A stretch of DNA of 64,000 nt from Colocasia esculenta (Eukaryota > Streptophyta > Magnoliopsida > Alismatales > Araceae), in NCBI GenBank assembly GCA_014218235.1, contig CM024766.1:24897346-24961345 (forward strand), written 5' to 3'. This document shows, piece after piece, positions 19,990 through 31,440 of this stretch; within the stretch, counting starts at the first letter, position 1, and the number at the start of each line of letters is the position of its first letter. Below the pieces are notes generated by a model, which was not told the DNA's origin, did no database searches, and saw only the letters and a list, made by a program, of their open reading frames with translations. Position numbers and translations under genes: made by a program.

Positions 19990-20008
19990 CTGTTCGCCGA
20001 AGCAAGAG

Positions 20009-20025
20009 TGAGTCCAAAAGACTCA
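20009..20025 (-). promoter_or_regulatory. Acceptor-proximal hairpin (element D, 3' LTR)
   Basis: TGAGTC, 5-nt loop, GACTCA: a perfect 6-bp stem ending 19 nt before exon 2 counting the AG. Confidence 0.75.
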
Positions 20026-21595
20026 GCAAGTAGCATCCACTCACATAAACATACATATGCCACATGGGTTATTCACATTTTTATATCGCACGAGTATCAC
20101 ATAAGCATGTACTTGAATAAACTTTTAAAGAAAACCTAAGCATGATTTCTACAACTTACCACACATGTTAAATGACTTGTAACAAAATTTCAACAATTTA
20201 AAACCTATCACATGCTTTCTACACATTCTGCTACATGCTAATCTAAGTCTCACTTACTCACAATTATAATCTAAGACAATAGTTAACTTGAACATGGAGT
20301 CTACTCACATTACAAGAGATATTCCTGGCATGGATTCTATCATCATTTTCACATCTATACACATGAATAGCTTGCTATTTGACATGGATATGACACGTTC
20401 ATATAATGAATTATCATCTTTACATGCTATTCTATTGATTTATAATCTCACATGATCATTTACACAATTACACAATATACACATAGTCCAAACCACCTCT
20501 AGAAGGACACACACTTGTCACATCACACACATATCTATCATCTAGGCAACACAATGATAGACCTTAGTTGCTACGCAGAACCGGGAGAAGCACTCTCCAC
20601 CCTAACCAGCGGTACTTGTCCGCCTCCAGGATTTAATCCCAATGCTCCATGGAATATCACACACTATGAACCTTCCCGTGGGACTTTACCACAGTACAGT
20701 TCCTCAGCCCTCTAAGGTACAGTGTCACCCATTGGCACATTTACACATTTTTCAATTAAACACACACAATTCAACACCCTCTTAACACGTTATTTCTCAT
20801 ATTTACATTTATGCACATGGTTCAGGTTCCCTAACATGGCACTATTGTTACAAGAACTAGATCAGTCACAACTAACATTAATCATGCTGTAATTATTTAA
20901 CTTAATCAATAATTGCAATAATTTTGCACTAATTTGGTCATTCTTCATAAATAACAAATTAGTGCCTACGGTTATCCAATTCACATGACATTTTAACCAC
21001 TGACTGTTTACGACATACATCATGCATACCAAATTTCATATTTTTTCGGCTTGTTCACAATTTACCGAGAGTAAAACAATCATTTTGCATGTTTATTCAT
21101 AACTCAATTAATCATGGATTCACAATGTTACAGTCATATTTAATAGTTTACAACCTGTATCTAACAATCATAATATTGCAGAAAATTTTTAGGAAATTTT
21201 ATATGTATCATATAATTTATTGGAGATTTAAATCCACTAATCCATGCTTACTGTTTTACAATTCAAAAAATTCTATAATTAACACAGAGCTCAGAAATTA
21301 GTCAAATTTATATAGCATGATCTGACATATATCCACTTGCCACAGAAATTCTCAAACATCACACATTAACATGGAATCACGCAAACAGAGATTTTTATGG
21401 TCTAAACAGGTTTAATACCAGCTTTCAGAAAATATGATAAATAATACCGTAAACCAAAATTTATCAAAAACATCTGACATGATCCACAAGAGATAATTTA
21501 CATATAGTAATTTTTACCATATATCCTCAGGCGCAAAATTTCGAAAAATAGTTCATATAGGTCAGACATGCACACTGTCGCAGTCTGGCGAACTT

Positions 21596-21685
21596 GACGG
21601 CATGCAAGTGGCCGTCTATCAGGTTAACGACAACAAATAGTGCCGCCAACTCAAGATCTTAACGACAAGAGATCATGCCGTTAAG
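21596..21685 (-). other. Hairpin cluster 2 of element D LTR
   Basis: GACGGC 21596-21601 with GCCGTC 21611-21616, and CTTAACG 21658-21664 with CGTTAAG 21679-21685. More worn than in E, but in the same place relative to the donor. Confidence 0.65.
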
Positions 21686-21812
21686 TTCCTGTCTGTACAA
21701 ACACAGACTGCACTCCAGTACTTGGTGAAATTGGGGATCCAGGACTCGAATAAAAATCCATAAAATACCTAGGACCTACTAGACATATGTAGTAGTGATG
21801 TGAAAGGGTTAC

Positions 21813-22046
21813 TTGCCTTTGATAAAATCCACAATCAACGAATTAAGCCGGAGAAGCCCTCCTCGGCCCGAGCCAAAGAGCCTTCAAAACTCCCTCGATC
21901 CGGGTTCTGTGATGGTCTTTAGGGTCCACCGGGGTTGGGAAGATGCTCCTTGATGTCCAACCTTCCTTCCAATCGCAGTAGAGCACCGGATGAAGCCTCC
22001 AATCGCCGAATTTCAGAGCTCAAAGATTGGGTTTTCGCACAGAGAA
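21813..22046 (-). pseudogene. LTR small reading frame, exon 1 (element D, decayed)
   Basis: Matches exon 1 of A and E at both ends: SSEIRRLEASSGALLRLEG near the start and LARAEEGFSGL near the donor GGCAA|GTAACC (GT at 21812-21811). It leaves the same one-base phase. Two internal stops, one of them TGA for CGA near the end. The left boundary is approximate. Confidence 0.5.
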
Positions 22047-22107
22047 CTAGGGCTTTGACTTAAGAGCCAAAAGGGTTAGATCTGGCCGGAGATGGGGTGT
22101 TTTATAG
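22047..22107 (-). promoter_or_regulatory. Putative LTR core promoter (element D)
   Basis: Minus-strand CTATAAAACAC (22107-22097), with a telo-box-like AAAGCCCTAG (22056-22047) about 40 nt downstream. Confidence 0.6.
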
Positions 22108-22229
22108 AGCTAGGGTCGGAGACATAATTGGGTAAGGCTGGGTTACCGTTGGAGAACGGTTACCATAACAAGGGGCGAGGATTTCAGGGGCGTTTCCGGA
22201 TCTGAAAACGTAGCAGATCTGGCATATTG

Positions 22230-22330
22230 ATGTCAACATCACAGGCCGCCAATTCTGAGTCGGCGCCCATCGATGTGGCCGCTTACTTGGGATTGGCGTC
22301 CACACATTTTGACGTCTACTGGCCGCCAGA
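22230..22330 (-). other. Hairpin cluster 1 of element D LTR
   Basis: Degenerate GGCGTC/GACGTC, GGCCGCC and TTGACATC-type words upstream of the TATA box. Individual stems are no longer perfect. Confidence 0.45.
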
Positions 22331-22370
22331 TCTGAACTTAAAACTGCAGAAATTTTATGTACACCACATG

Positions 22371-22372
<2 letters not shown>

Positions 22373-22440
<68 letters not shown>
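22373..22440. repeat. (TA)n microsatellite
   Basis: Long TA dinucleotide run with a few TG and AA interruptions near the 5' end of the D LTR; A and E LTRs have shorter AT/GTATAT runs at the same place. Confidence 0.92.
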
Positions 22441-22441
<1 letters not shown>

Positions 22442-22582
22442 CTACAATGCACACATTAAAATAATACTTATTCATGCAATGTAAACAAGTAAGTACTATG
22501 CACAATAAAGTTTATACATCGATGGCATACATTTATACATATATAAGAAATCACCCAAAGATGAAAAATCAAGGGCCTTACA

Positions 22583-22599
22583 CCCTCTCCCCCTTAAAG
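22583..22599 (-). other. Polypurine tract of element D
   Basis: Minus-strand TTAAGGGGGAGAGGG directly upstream of the LTR start, as in A and E. Confidence 0.88.
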
Positions 22600-22627
22600 A
22601 AACTTTGTCCTCGAAGTTAGACTGACA

Positions 22628-24119
22628 CTACTCAAACAAATGAGGATATTTCTTCTTCATTGCATCCTCAAGCTCCCAAGTAGCCTCCTCTCGCGAGAAG
22701 TTGCGCCATAATACGTTCACCGACGCAATACTCTTGTTCTGAAGATGCTGAACCTTCCGGTCAAGAATAGCTACTGGTTGCTCCACATAAGAAAGATCTG
22801 GCTGGATCTCCACTGGCTCGTGGCTAATACATGAGATGGATCTCTGACATACCTCCTGAGCATAGATACGTGGAAAACGGGATGAACACTAGCTAACGCT
22901 GGGGGTAAAGCTAGCTCATATGCCACGTTGCCCAATCGTCTAAGAATCTCATACTGGCCAATGAATCTAGGACTTAGCTTACTATGGCTGTCAAATCTAA
23001 CTACACCACGAGTAGGTGAAATCTTTAAAAAGACATGCTCACCTACCTCGAACTCCAAATCTTTCCTCATGTTGTCGGCATAACTCTTCTGCCTATCCTG
23101 TGCCGCAACAAGCCTCTTCCTAATCAATTGGGCCTTATCCGAAGTCTCCTGAACTAACTCCGGACCAATTAGCTGCCTATCGCCTGTCTCCTCCCAACAC
23201 AAAGGAGATCTACAAGGCCTACCATACAATGCCTCAAATGGAGCCATACCAATACTCGCATGAAACTATTATATGCGAACTCCACAAGAGGTAAATGGCG
23301 CTCCCAATCATCCTTCCAATCTAGAACACACGCCCTCAACATATCCTCGAGCGTCTGGATAGTCCTCTCGGACTGCCCATCTGTTTGGGGATGAAACGCC
23401 AAACTAAGCTTCAACTCCGAGCCTAACGCATCCTGAAGACCCTTCCACAGCCTCGAAGTAAATCTCAGATCTCAATCCGAAATGATCGACTTCGGCACAC
23501 CATGCAATCTAATAATGCTACTAATATACAATCTAGCTAAACTCTCTACTGACTGCTTCTTCTTCATGGGCAAGAAATGCGCAGTCTTCGAGAATCTATC
23601 TACCACTACCCAAATCGAGTCATTACCCCGTCTAGATCGAGGCAAACCCATAACAATATCCATAGTGACAGCTTCCCACTTCCATACTGGGATCTCCATC
23701 TTTTGCATAAGACCAGATGGTCGCTGCCGCTCGGCCTTCACTTGTTGGCAAACTAGACATCTAGACACATACTCTACTACATTCTTCTTCATACCAGACC
23801 ACCAAAAAGATCTCTTCAAATCCTGATACATCTTAGTGTTACCCGGATGAATAGAGAATCTAGACCTATGAGCCTCTGCTAATACATGCTCACGGACATC
23901 TATGATGTCTGGAACACAAACACGGTGATGGAATCTAATCACACCATCCTCATCACGAGCAATGCCCGCCTTGCCCACTAACTCTTTGAGTCTTTGGTTG
24001 GCTTTCTGTTGCTCGATCACCTCATCCAACACCAAAGACCTAATGGACAACTGAGCTACAAAAGCCTGACATAATGATGGCTCTAACTCAGTCATCGCAC
24101 ACGTTGCATCCTCCAACAT
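22628..24119 (-). pseudogene. pol: Integrase and chromodomain of element D pol
   Basis: Starts around the LEDATCAM linker. Zinc finger HRSRFSIHPGNTKMY...CLVCQQVK at about 23870-23745. Catalytic core: Asp in MDIVMGLP (about 23660), Asp in SIISD (about 23475) and Glu in QSERTIQTLED (about 23370), the DD35E arrangement. A TGA follows ISD where the family has DRDPRF. A frameshift occurs near 23265, then the GQYEIL module and the chromodomain (EQPVAILDRK...VLWRNFSREEATWELE) ending with a stop at 22628. Better preserved than in A. Confidence 0.9.
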
Positions 24120-25200
24120 CTTCCAATCCTACTGGAGAGACGACCTCTTCCTACTAAGGGCATCTTCTACGACATGCACCTTTCCAGGATGATACTGGAG
24201 GTCGAAGTCATAGTCCTTCAGGAACTCAATCCATCTTCTCTACCTAAGGTTTAATTCCTTTTGGGAGAAAAGATACTTTAGACTCTTGTGGCCAGTGAAC
24301 ACTTCAAATCTGACACCATAAAGATCGTGCCTCCAGATCTTCAGTGCATGAACCACTGCCGCAAGCTCAAGATCATGAGTTGGATAGTTTCGCTCGTGCT
24401 CCTTCAATTGACGAGAAGCATACGCTACTACCCTTCCTTGCTGCATCAATACACAACCAAGGCCAATCCGAGATGCATCCGTGTAGATGGCAAAACCCTC
24501 TACACCACTCGACAAAACTAACACAGGAGCCGATGTGAGCTTATTCTTCAATAATTGAAAACTACTCTTACACTCCTCAGACTAGACAAACTTTACTCCC
24601 TTCCTGGTTAGTTGAGTCAATGGTGCGGCGATGGATGAAAATCCTTCAATGAATTGCCGATAATAACCCGCCAAACCAAGAAACTCCTAATCTTCGAAGG
24701 AGTCTTGGGAATCTCCTAATCCATAACAGCCTGGACCTTCGCTGGATCCACTGCTATACCAGCACTGGAGATTACATGCCCAAGGAAATGAACCTCGTGC
24801 AACCAAAAATCGCACTTGCTAAATTTTGCATACAGCTTGTGCTCTCGGAGAACCTCTAATACTACCCTTAAATACTGACGATGTGTGGCCTCATCCGAAG
24901 AGTAGACCAACACGTCATCAATAAAAACTACGACGAAACTATCTAGGTATGGTCTAAACACCCTGTTCATGAGATCCATGAACGCTGCAGGGGCGTTGGT
25001 TAGACCAAAACAGAAGGACCAAAAACTCATAATGTCCATAACGGGTTCTAAAAGCTATCTTGGACACATCCTCACTCCTAATCCTCAACTGATGATAACC
25101 AGACCACAAATCAATCTTAGAAAAGACTGATGCATCTTGCAGCTGGTTAAACAAATCATCAATCCGAGGTAAGGGATATCTATTCTTCATCATCACTTAG
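24120..25200 (-). pseudogene. pol: Reverse transcriptase and RNase H of element D pol
   Basis: RT palm starts with [12 protein letters not shown] at 25190, after an in-frame TAA following CIDYRKLN. Frameshift near 25020; catalytic FIDDVL at about 24924-24908. A further shift before RNase H (24551-24240), which has [26 protein letters not shown] and HKSLKYLF. The stop after KLN falls at the same codon as in A, although A has TAG and D has TAA. Confidence 0.9.
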
Positions 25201-25990
25201 TTTAGCTTTCTATAATCGATGCATAACCTAAGTGACCCATCCTTCTTCTTCACGAATAAGACAGGTGCGCCCCAAGGAGAAACACTAGGGCGAATGAATC
25301 CCTTATCTAACAAATCTTGCAACTGCTTCCTTAGCTCAGCTAATTTCGCAGGGGCCATCCGATAAGGGGCCTTTGAGATAGGAGAGGTGCCGGGAAGCAA
25401 CTCTAGAGTGAACTCTATCTCTCTAGCCGGTGGCAAACCAGATAAATCATTAGGAAAAACATCTGGAAACTCTCGCACTACATCAATCTCCACAAGAGTG
25501 GGTGACTCATCAGCCTTGGGTACTAATACCACGCTGGCAAGAAAAGCGTCACAACCCTTGCTCACCATTCTTATTGCCCTCATGGCAGAGATGATAAACT
25601 TCCCCGCTAAGTTCCTTGGCAAAGGATGAGAAAATTCATCTTCACCAGGAATGCGGAAAACAATCTTCTTCCCACGACAATCTACTAACGCATAGTGCTC
25701 TTCTAGCCAATCCAGACCAAGAATAGCATCATAGTCCTTCATCTTTAGCAAGAAGAAACACCCTTCTAGGACTCTATCCTCAATGCACACCGATAAAGAC
25801 GGAATACACTTCCTAATCGATACCGTGCCTACGGGTGTGCACACAGATAGAGGAACCACTAACTCCTCAGACTCTAATCCTGACTCTAGGGCTAACTGCC
25901 TAGCAAAACGCTCGAAATGAATGAGTGAGTAGCACCCGTATCAAATAGAACCCGAGCACGCACACCTAAGAACAAACCGTACCTTCGGTA
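25197..25990 (-). pseudogene. pol: Protease and RT N-terminus of element D pol
   Basis: Protease motif [10 protein letters not shown] near 25950, broken by frameshifts. The 25859-25197 frame is open for 220 codons from SVCTPVGTV through [21 protein letters not shown], the [24 protein letters not shown] linker, and [17 protein letters not shown]. This is the longest intact coding piece of the element. Confidence 0.9.
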
Positions 25991-26746
25991 ACATGCTCCG
26001 CCTGCTCGGTGTCCTCACGAGCTAACGCGAACACCTGAGCTAGGGCTCGAGGTCTCCCTGGTCGTCCTGTCACTGGCGCTGCTGCTACTGCTGCTTCCGC
26101 TAGAGCCGCTCCATGCTAAACTCCCTACTGAAGTCTGGGGAAATCCTTGATCTTGTGCTCACTGCTCCCACACTTCAGACACTTCCCCGCCATCTTCCAG
26201 CATTCCGAACCACCATATGCCCTCCCGCAATGAGGACACTCCTTCTTGCCACTAGGGAAATGTTGAGAAGATACCTGACTGCTTCTCGATGCCACGGGAT
26301 GCTGCGGTGACTGGAAAGCCGCCTTCTTCCTATCCTGCCTCTCAAAGGAGCCGCGGGCCTCTTCTGAGAAGCCTCCAGGTACTGCTCCATCTCTCCCTCC
26401 TGCCGACACGCCGCGCTGAGCGCCTGCTCGAGGGTACGATGGTCGAAAGCCACCAACCTCGACCTCAGTGATGGTCTCAAACACATCACAAATTTCTTCG
26501 CCTTCCTGCGCTCATCAGCTACAATATGAGGGCATACTTCGATAGCTCAGAAAACTTGGCCTCGTACTCTAGCACGGTCATGGAGCCCTGAGTCAACGAG
26601 AGGAACTCCTGCTCCATCTTGTCCTAGATGTGCTCCGGAACAAACTTGGCTTGGAAGAGCCTCGCGAACTCGTCCCATGCAATCTCCACAGCACCATCCT
26701 CGAACCGAGTACGTAGTATTGAGGACCACCACACGTCCGCTCGCTC

Positions 26747-26824
26747 TTGCCAAAACCACCCATAAGGAACAACCCAATATAATCTATACTTAAAGAAATA
26801 ACCACCGAATTAATTTACACATAC
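26747..26824 (-). other. Intron-like insert 2 in gag of element D
   Basis: 78 nt beginning CAG|GTATGT at the point where element E has no insert. An internal TATAG at about 26784 and the region before GAGCGA are candidate acceptors; neither is ideal. Confidence 0.5.
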
Positions 26825-27023
26825 CTGTAGCATATAGGTGGCTAAAGTGATATTGTCATCCTCATCGCACCTAATAGCCTAGAAGATCTTCTCGATCTCC
26901 CTCATCCAGCTCTCAGCAAGTAACGGATCGCTCTCCCGCTTAAAAGGGTGGCGACATCCTCTTGAACCGTTCCATGATGGAGGGTCCACCATGGTCCTGA
27001 GCCTGGGGAACTGGCACTTGAGC

Positions 27024-27117
27024 CTACCACAGCAAACATTATAAGCAACACATATAGCATAGTAACATAGTAAACATATCATCAAGTAAAACAGACTACT
27101 CTGTCTATCGTTCTAAC
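27024..27117 (-). other. Intron-like insert 1 in gag of element D
   Basis: 94 nt, CAG|GTTAGA ... GTGGTAG|GCTC, T-rich. Same position and same splice-like ends as 9784-9866 in A. Confidence 0.6.
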
Positions 27118-27496
27118 CTGAGCCTGCTGAGCCTCCATCTGAGCCTGGAGAGTAGCCTGGGTGTGGGCCAGCGTCTGCATGGCCTGCACTAAACCCTGTA
27201 TGAACACTCCATAGTCTACTGGTGGCGGTGGAGGAAGCACAGGACCCTGGGGTACTGGGGCCTCCTGCTCACCCTGATCCTCACGCCGAGGCTCATCTCT
27301 CCTCTGCTCACCCTCACGAGCAAGAACACCACGCCTACCACGTGAAGCCATACCCTGTAAAATGATTTAATTCATCCTTTAGTTCTACGCTATCAAATTC
27401 CTAACTATTTACCTAGCTATGTGGACAATCTACACAGACTTAGCATATAATGAAGATGATGGTATATGCATATTTATGTACCATTTTAGCCTGTTT

Positions 27497-27507
27497 CTCT
27501 GATACCA
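27497..27507 (-). other. Primer binding site of element D
   Basis: Minus-strand TGGTATCAGAG five bases from the 5' LTR; tRNA-Met type. Confidence 0.88.
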
Positions 27508-27844
27508 ATCTCTATAATGACCCTCCTTATACCGGTATGGTTACACCAACCCACATCGGTATAATGAACGCCGCTACAGTGGGACATCTACCCAACAAAA
27601 TCGATAGACTAAAGTGTACACAAATATAACACATAACAGCGGAAAAGAAAGAGTCAAATGTAATAACTTATTCCATCATCCACATTCTATTCACAGTCCA
27701 TATAGAGGAAAAGAAAACTAAACATTTATAACTGAGAGATGAAAATAAATACATTGTCCACATTGTTTGAATTGAATTACAAAATTTTCCTTTATTACAT
27801 ACCATGAAAATAAAAGGTACAATGCCGAAACTCCACAAGATCTC

Positions 27845-27903
27845 CTACTCCCGCTCCGAGTCACTTCTGACTATCTCCTCGGATGAAGTAGAAATCTCTG
27901 CAC
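27845..27903 (-). CDS. LTR small reading frame, exon 2 (element D, 5' LTR)
   Basis: 59 nt, open to TAG. Differs from 19931-19989 mainly by one codon near its start. The exon 1 partner is lost by truncation. Confidence 0.45.
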
Positions 27904-27922
27904 CTATACGCCGAAGCAAGAG

Positions 27923-27939
27923 TGAGTCCAAAAGACTCA
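27923..27939 (-). promoter_or_regulatory. Acceptor-proximal hairpin (element D, 5' LTR)
   Basis: TGAGTC and GACTCA around loop CAAAA, unchanged relative to 20009-20025. Confidence 0.72.
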
Positions 27940-27950
27940 GCAAGTAGCAT

Positions 27951-28090
27951 GCATTAAAGGTTAGCATCAGTCGATCTTGCCTTACGTCCATTGTAGGTTA
28001 ACGTCAGTCGATCTTGCCGTTTACTAGTTTCTGATGAACTGTGCGTCAACCTGTATGCCGTTTATATTCACAGAAGCATGTTTTTGACTT
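27951..28090 (+). repeat. LTR-like remnant with hairpin-cluster words
   Basis: Contains repeated AGTCGATCTTGCC, GTTAACGTCAG and GTCAACCTGTATGCCG words and a CAGAAGCATGTTT stretch, like cluster 2 of the element A LTR. Probably a fragment of another LTR of this superfamily at the junction between D and H. Confidence 0.45.
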
Positions 28091-28540
28091 TCTTTTTACT
28101 GTTTTGCTTTGATTTTGTTTTTTGTGTGCTTACTGTCTGTCACTAACAGTCCTCAGTCACTGGGGGGTCATCTTTCTCACCTCTTCTAGCCTCCCCTCAC
28201 ATTCTAGGATCACCCTTCCTTGGTTTACAACCTTTTACTCGGGGATTCCTTCTCGGGTAAATCGGGTTGGCTCCAAGGAAAACTCTGTAAGTCCCTAAAT
28301 TCCGTGGATTCCCTCACGGTACGGGGCAGGAGGACCTTTACCCTCCCTGTCTAGCTCACCTACTCACCGGGATTCAGTGAGATTTGAGAGAACGACCTTT
28401 ACAAGTCAAGATTAACACATAACTTTGACATTTAAAAATCTTGGGGACATTGTTTGATAACATTGTTTGGTAGAAATCCATACTTCTGCTAAAAACAGTG
28501 AAGTTAGTCGACTTTAACCATTTTAAAATCAGTAGGTTGT
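28091..28540 (+). other. Non-coding leader upstream of element H gag
   Basis: T-rich then C-rich sequence without a recognised primer site. It probably belongs to the 5' untranslated region of element H. Nothing else is seen in it. Confidence 0.4.
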
Positions 28541-30215
28541 GTGCTAATGGACACTTGGTTGGACCCTGTCAACATGGCTAATAAACCGGCATTTGAGTAT
28601 GATGATAATGTCAATGAGATTGTCGGTATGATAAACACTGATGTTCAGCCCGAGGAATCAGTCCAATCTTCCTCCCAGGCCGACAATGAGGAAGTCAGCT
28701 TGAGGGTCAACCCCGCTCACGCCCAAAATGCTCAAGAAGACCCGAGTTTTCTAAACTCATGTCTCGCTATTCGCCCGATGAAATTATTTCTATGCTTTCC
28801 AAGCATACCATCTGGGCAGCGGCGTCTCCTTCCACTCCATCCCTATCCCCTTTCAACGCCTCTACGTCTAGGCCCACTCCTAGGCCGGTCACCTCACCAC
28901 AGGTACCCATCTCTACCTTCATTCCTTCCCCTACCCCCGCTTTGTTCCCTACTCCTATTCTCACTCCTCCTTCCGCCCATTCACCACCTGTTCAAATCAC
29001 ACCCCCCACCCAATCTGAATCCATTCCCCGTTCCGAGGTGGAAGGTCTTGTTCGGAAACTCCTGGCTGAGTCCCTATCTTTGTCAAAACCTCACTCACTC
29101 CAAACTACTGCAAGCTTCCCAACACTTATTTTTCCCCCTGATTTCAAGGCCCCAAAGTACCGCAAGTATGATGGGACCTCTGATCCCCAATTCCACCTCG
29201 CTGGCTTCACCATGGATTCCCATCGGTGGCTTTACGAATGGGTCCTCTTAGTTCACCTCTTCCAACAATCGTTAGAAGGGGAAGCTTTGAGGTGGTTCAC
29301 CTCTCTACCCGCATCGAGTCTCGTTAATTTTGACATAGTCTCCGAGCGATTCATCTCACATTTCTCATACATGGCCACTCATCCCTACACTCCCCGACTT
29401 GGTGGCGAAAAAGATGAAGCCGGACGAAGACTTGTTACTTATGCTAACCGATGGAGATCTATGGCTTCAAGAGCCGATATACCCATCTCGGAGTCCCAAG
29501 CCATCACTATGTTGGTTATCACACCACCCCCGCTCTCCGCTCTATCTTGATGTTAAGTGAGTTCCCCTCATTCACACATCTCTACAATCGAGCCAGGGTG
29601 GTTCAGAGCCAAATTAAGACTCCTCTCTGCCACATTTCTTCGAAGGGAAGCCCAAGGGACATAAGGCTCCCGCGGCACCTACCACCGAGGGGGTGACCGT
29701 CAATGAGTCCGTCAACGCTTGCAGCCAACCGTTGAGGCCTCCGAACAAACCCTCCAATCCTCCATCCACTCCTTCCAACCCTCATCAGTTTCCCATCTCA
29801 CCCCTCTAAGCCTTACTCTGCAGTTCCCCCTCCTGCTGGCTACACCCGACCTGGCCCTAAAAGGTCGCATTACCCTCCTCTCCCTGAGACCCTCGAGGAC
29901 GTATTCTTCGCCCTCATGTCCTGTGATGCAATCCAACTCCACCCACAAAGGGAGAACACCAATCCGAGGTTGGATACCTCCAAATACTGTCCATACCATA
30001 GGGCTCATGGTCATTTCATCAACAATTGCTTTACCTTCCGTGATTGGGTATATGACATGAATGACCAAGGTAGAATCAACTGGGAAGATGTCAAGGTGGC
30101 CATAGCCAAGTCTAGGTACACCAAAAGAACCTCGGCATTTTCAGTAACCCTCTCCCCAACCACCAAGGCAACAATCCCTCCTCCTTTAAAACCCAAGAGA
30201 ATGTGCATACCATAA
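28541..30215 (+). pseudogene. gag: gag of element H
   Basis: N-terminal segment at 28541-28760, then frameshift to 28759-29550: Pro/Ser/Thr-rich linker and the gag core (YRKYDGTSDPQFHLAGF, LEGEALRWFTSLP, FISHFSYMA). Further shift at about 29520, then RSILMLSEFPSFTHLYNRA. At 29960-30100 lies the Tat-type zinc motif YCPYHRAHGHFINNCFTFRD, a C-x2-H-x4-H-x4-C arrangement. Would package genomic RNA; broken here. Confidence 0.85.
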
Positions 30216-30669
30216 TACACTTAGGACCTCGGGTTGTGAGGAGAGAGCAACAGTGGGGGGTAGAAGGCTTCGAGGAATGGTACCCATGTCCCACTGCAGA
30301 GTCTCAGGAGCCCTCCATATCAGTGGATGCCATTCTAGAGGAGAGACCTTTAATGCTCATCCGACCTCCTCAAGATGCCTATCCTACTATCCTCACTTCC
30401 CCTACCTGTGAATCATCTACCAGACCCCTCCAGCTCATCCTCCCTAAGTCCTAGGAGGCCGTTCATGTCACGCTCAGAAATCGAATTGTTCCTCCACCTC
30501 CGCGTCATCCCAAGATGAAGAGGATAGTGGACCATCACCCCGGCCGAGACCGAATATGACATTCTCCAACATCTAGATAAGACACCCAGGGTGTCCATTT
30601 TAGAATTGATTCGGAGGTCGCCGTCGCATCAATCCACCCTCCTCCAGTTTCTCCAAAAGATCATGGTCA

Positions 30670-31240
30670 ATGATGACCTCCCTCCTAGTGGGTCACCACC
30701 GCCATTCTATCCCTCACTCAAGGACCCTCAATATCTTTTTCGGACAAGGATCTTGTCACCCCCGAGTGTCGTTCGCTTCCTCTCTGTCTCACCATTACCT
30801 TAACGGGGTTTCGGTAGACTCCACTCTTATTGACACCGGGGCATCTGTTAATGTCTGTCCGATGAAGACTCTTAAGCAATTGGGTTTAGGAGAGGAGAAT
30901 CTGGAGAAGAGCTGCTCCACCATCGCTGCCTATAACAACTCCAAAGGGTTGCCAAAGGCAAGATTGCTCTTAACTGGAAGTCGGGCCCGTCATCATGTCT
31001 ACCGAGTTTCTAGTTCTTGATGTCGATCCGGCCTACAAGGCCATCCTTGGTCGTCCTTGGCTAGATCATACTCTAGGGGTCCCTTCCACCGCCCACCAGT
31101 GCTTCAAATTCCCTTTCAATGGGCGGGTCATCAAAGTCAAGCGCATTCCATCCTGGAGACCCTCAACGCAGTCACTACAGAGCAGATGCCGCACCTCTTC
31201 ATTCCAGATAAGGGGAAGAAACCAGTTATGTCAATCTTGA
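30670..31240 (+). pseudogene. pol: Protease of element H
   Basis: Active-site motif LIDTGASVNVCP near 30828-30863, then VLDVDPAYKAILGRPWL at 31010-31063 in another frame. The aspartic protease fold is typical of Tat elements. One or more frameshifts. Confidence 0.85.
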
Positions 31241-31315
31241 CTTCCCCTCACCCTGTGATCTTAGCCAACCTCCCGCCTGCCGAAGAACCCCCCGTCCCAT
31301 GTTCCCCGGGAAGGG

Positions 31316-31440
31316 TTGGGAAGTGATGGCCAATATTGGCTATGTTCATGGCCGCGGGTTAGGTACGGATGAACAAGGAGAGAACCATAGTGTTCAGGCA
31401 ATTAGGAGGTTGTTACCCAAGGCCGTCTAGGTTTCCGCCC
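31316..31440 (+). pseudogene. G-patch-like segment of element H
   Basis: Frame reading WEVMANIGYVHGRGLGTDEQG, which fits the glycine-rich G-patch pattern known from Tat/Ogre polyproteins between protease and RT. An acidic stretch (SEDEEEEEEDAQIEEISED) follows at 31564-31626. Confidence 0.6.

Larger units (their letters stand above)
19602..22582 (-). repeat. 3' LTR of element D
   Basis: On the minus strand begins TGTAAGGCCC at 22582 and ends near GTTAGA (19602, terminal CA mutated). In order it holds hairpin cluster 1, TATA, telo-box, decayed exon 1, cluster 2, an AT-rich stretch, acceptor hairpin and exon 2. A block around 20570-20640 (AGAACCGG...CCTCCAGGAT) is shared with the LTRs of A and E. 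Confidence 0.92.
26080..27351 (-). pseudogene. gag: gag of element D
   Basis: ATG at 27351-27349 opens a basic, then proline-rich and glutamine-rich N-terminus (PPPPPVDYGVFIQGLVQAMQ). It is interrupted by insert 1 (27024-27117), resumes with MERFKR and WMREIEKIF, is interrupted by insert 2 (26747-26824), then ERADVWWSS and the ADERRK region. The C-terminus carries two cysteine/histidine motifs, CPHCGRAYGG and CLKCGSSEHKIKDF, a retroviral-type knuckle with F for the last C. Frameshifts occur near 26480 and elsewhere. Confidence 0.85.
19602..27950 (-). mobile_element. Element D: Ty3/gypsy chromovirus, Tekay/Del-like, 5' LTR truncated
   Basis: Minus-strand element inserted in the 3' LTR of A. 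Left (3') LTR 19602-22582, polypurine tract, pol and gag running leftward from 27351, primer site at 27497-27507, and right (5') LTR from 27513 that breaks off at about 27950. The right-hand flank of A is not found, so the truncation followed insertion. Proteins resemble those of A closely but decay differently, with fewer stops in pol. Confidence 0.92.
27513..27950 (-). repeat. 5' LTR of element D, truncated
   Basis: Collinear with 19602-20037 of the other LTR, then breaks at AGTAGCAT|GCATT. It keeps exon 2 (27845-27903) and the acceptor hairpin (27923-27939). Confidence 0.9.

Noticed and set aside
28230..28340. Resemblance to rRNA (CCCTCACGGTAC) near 28310
   Set aside because: Only about a dozen bases match and flanks do not resemble rRNA.
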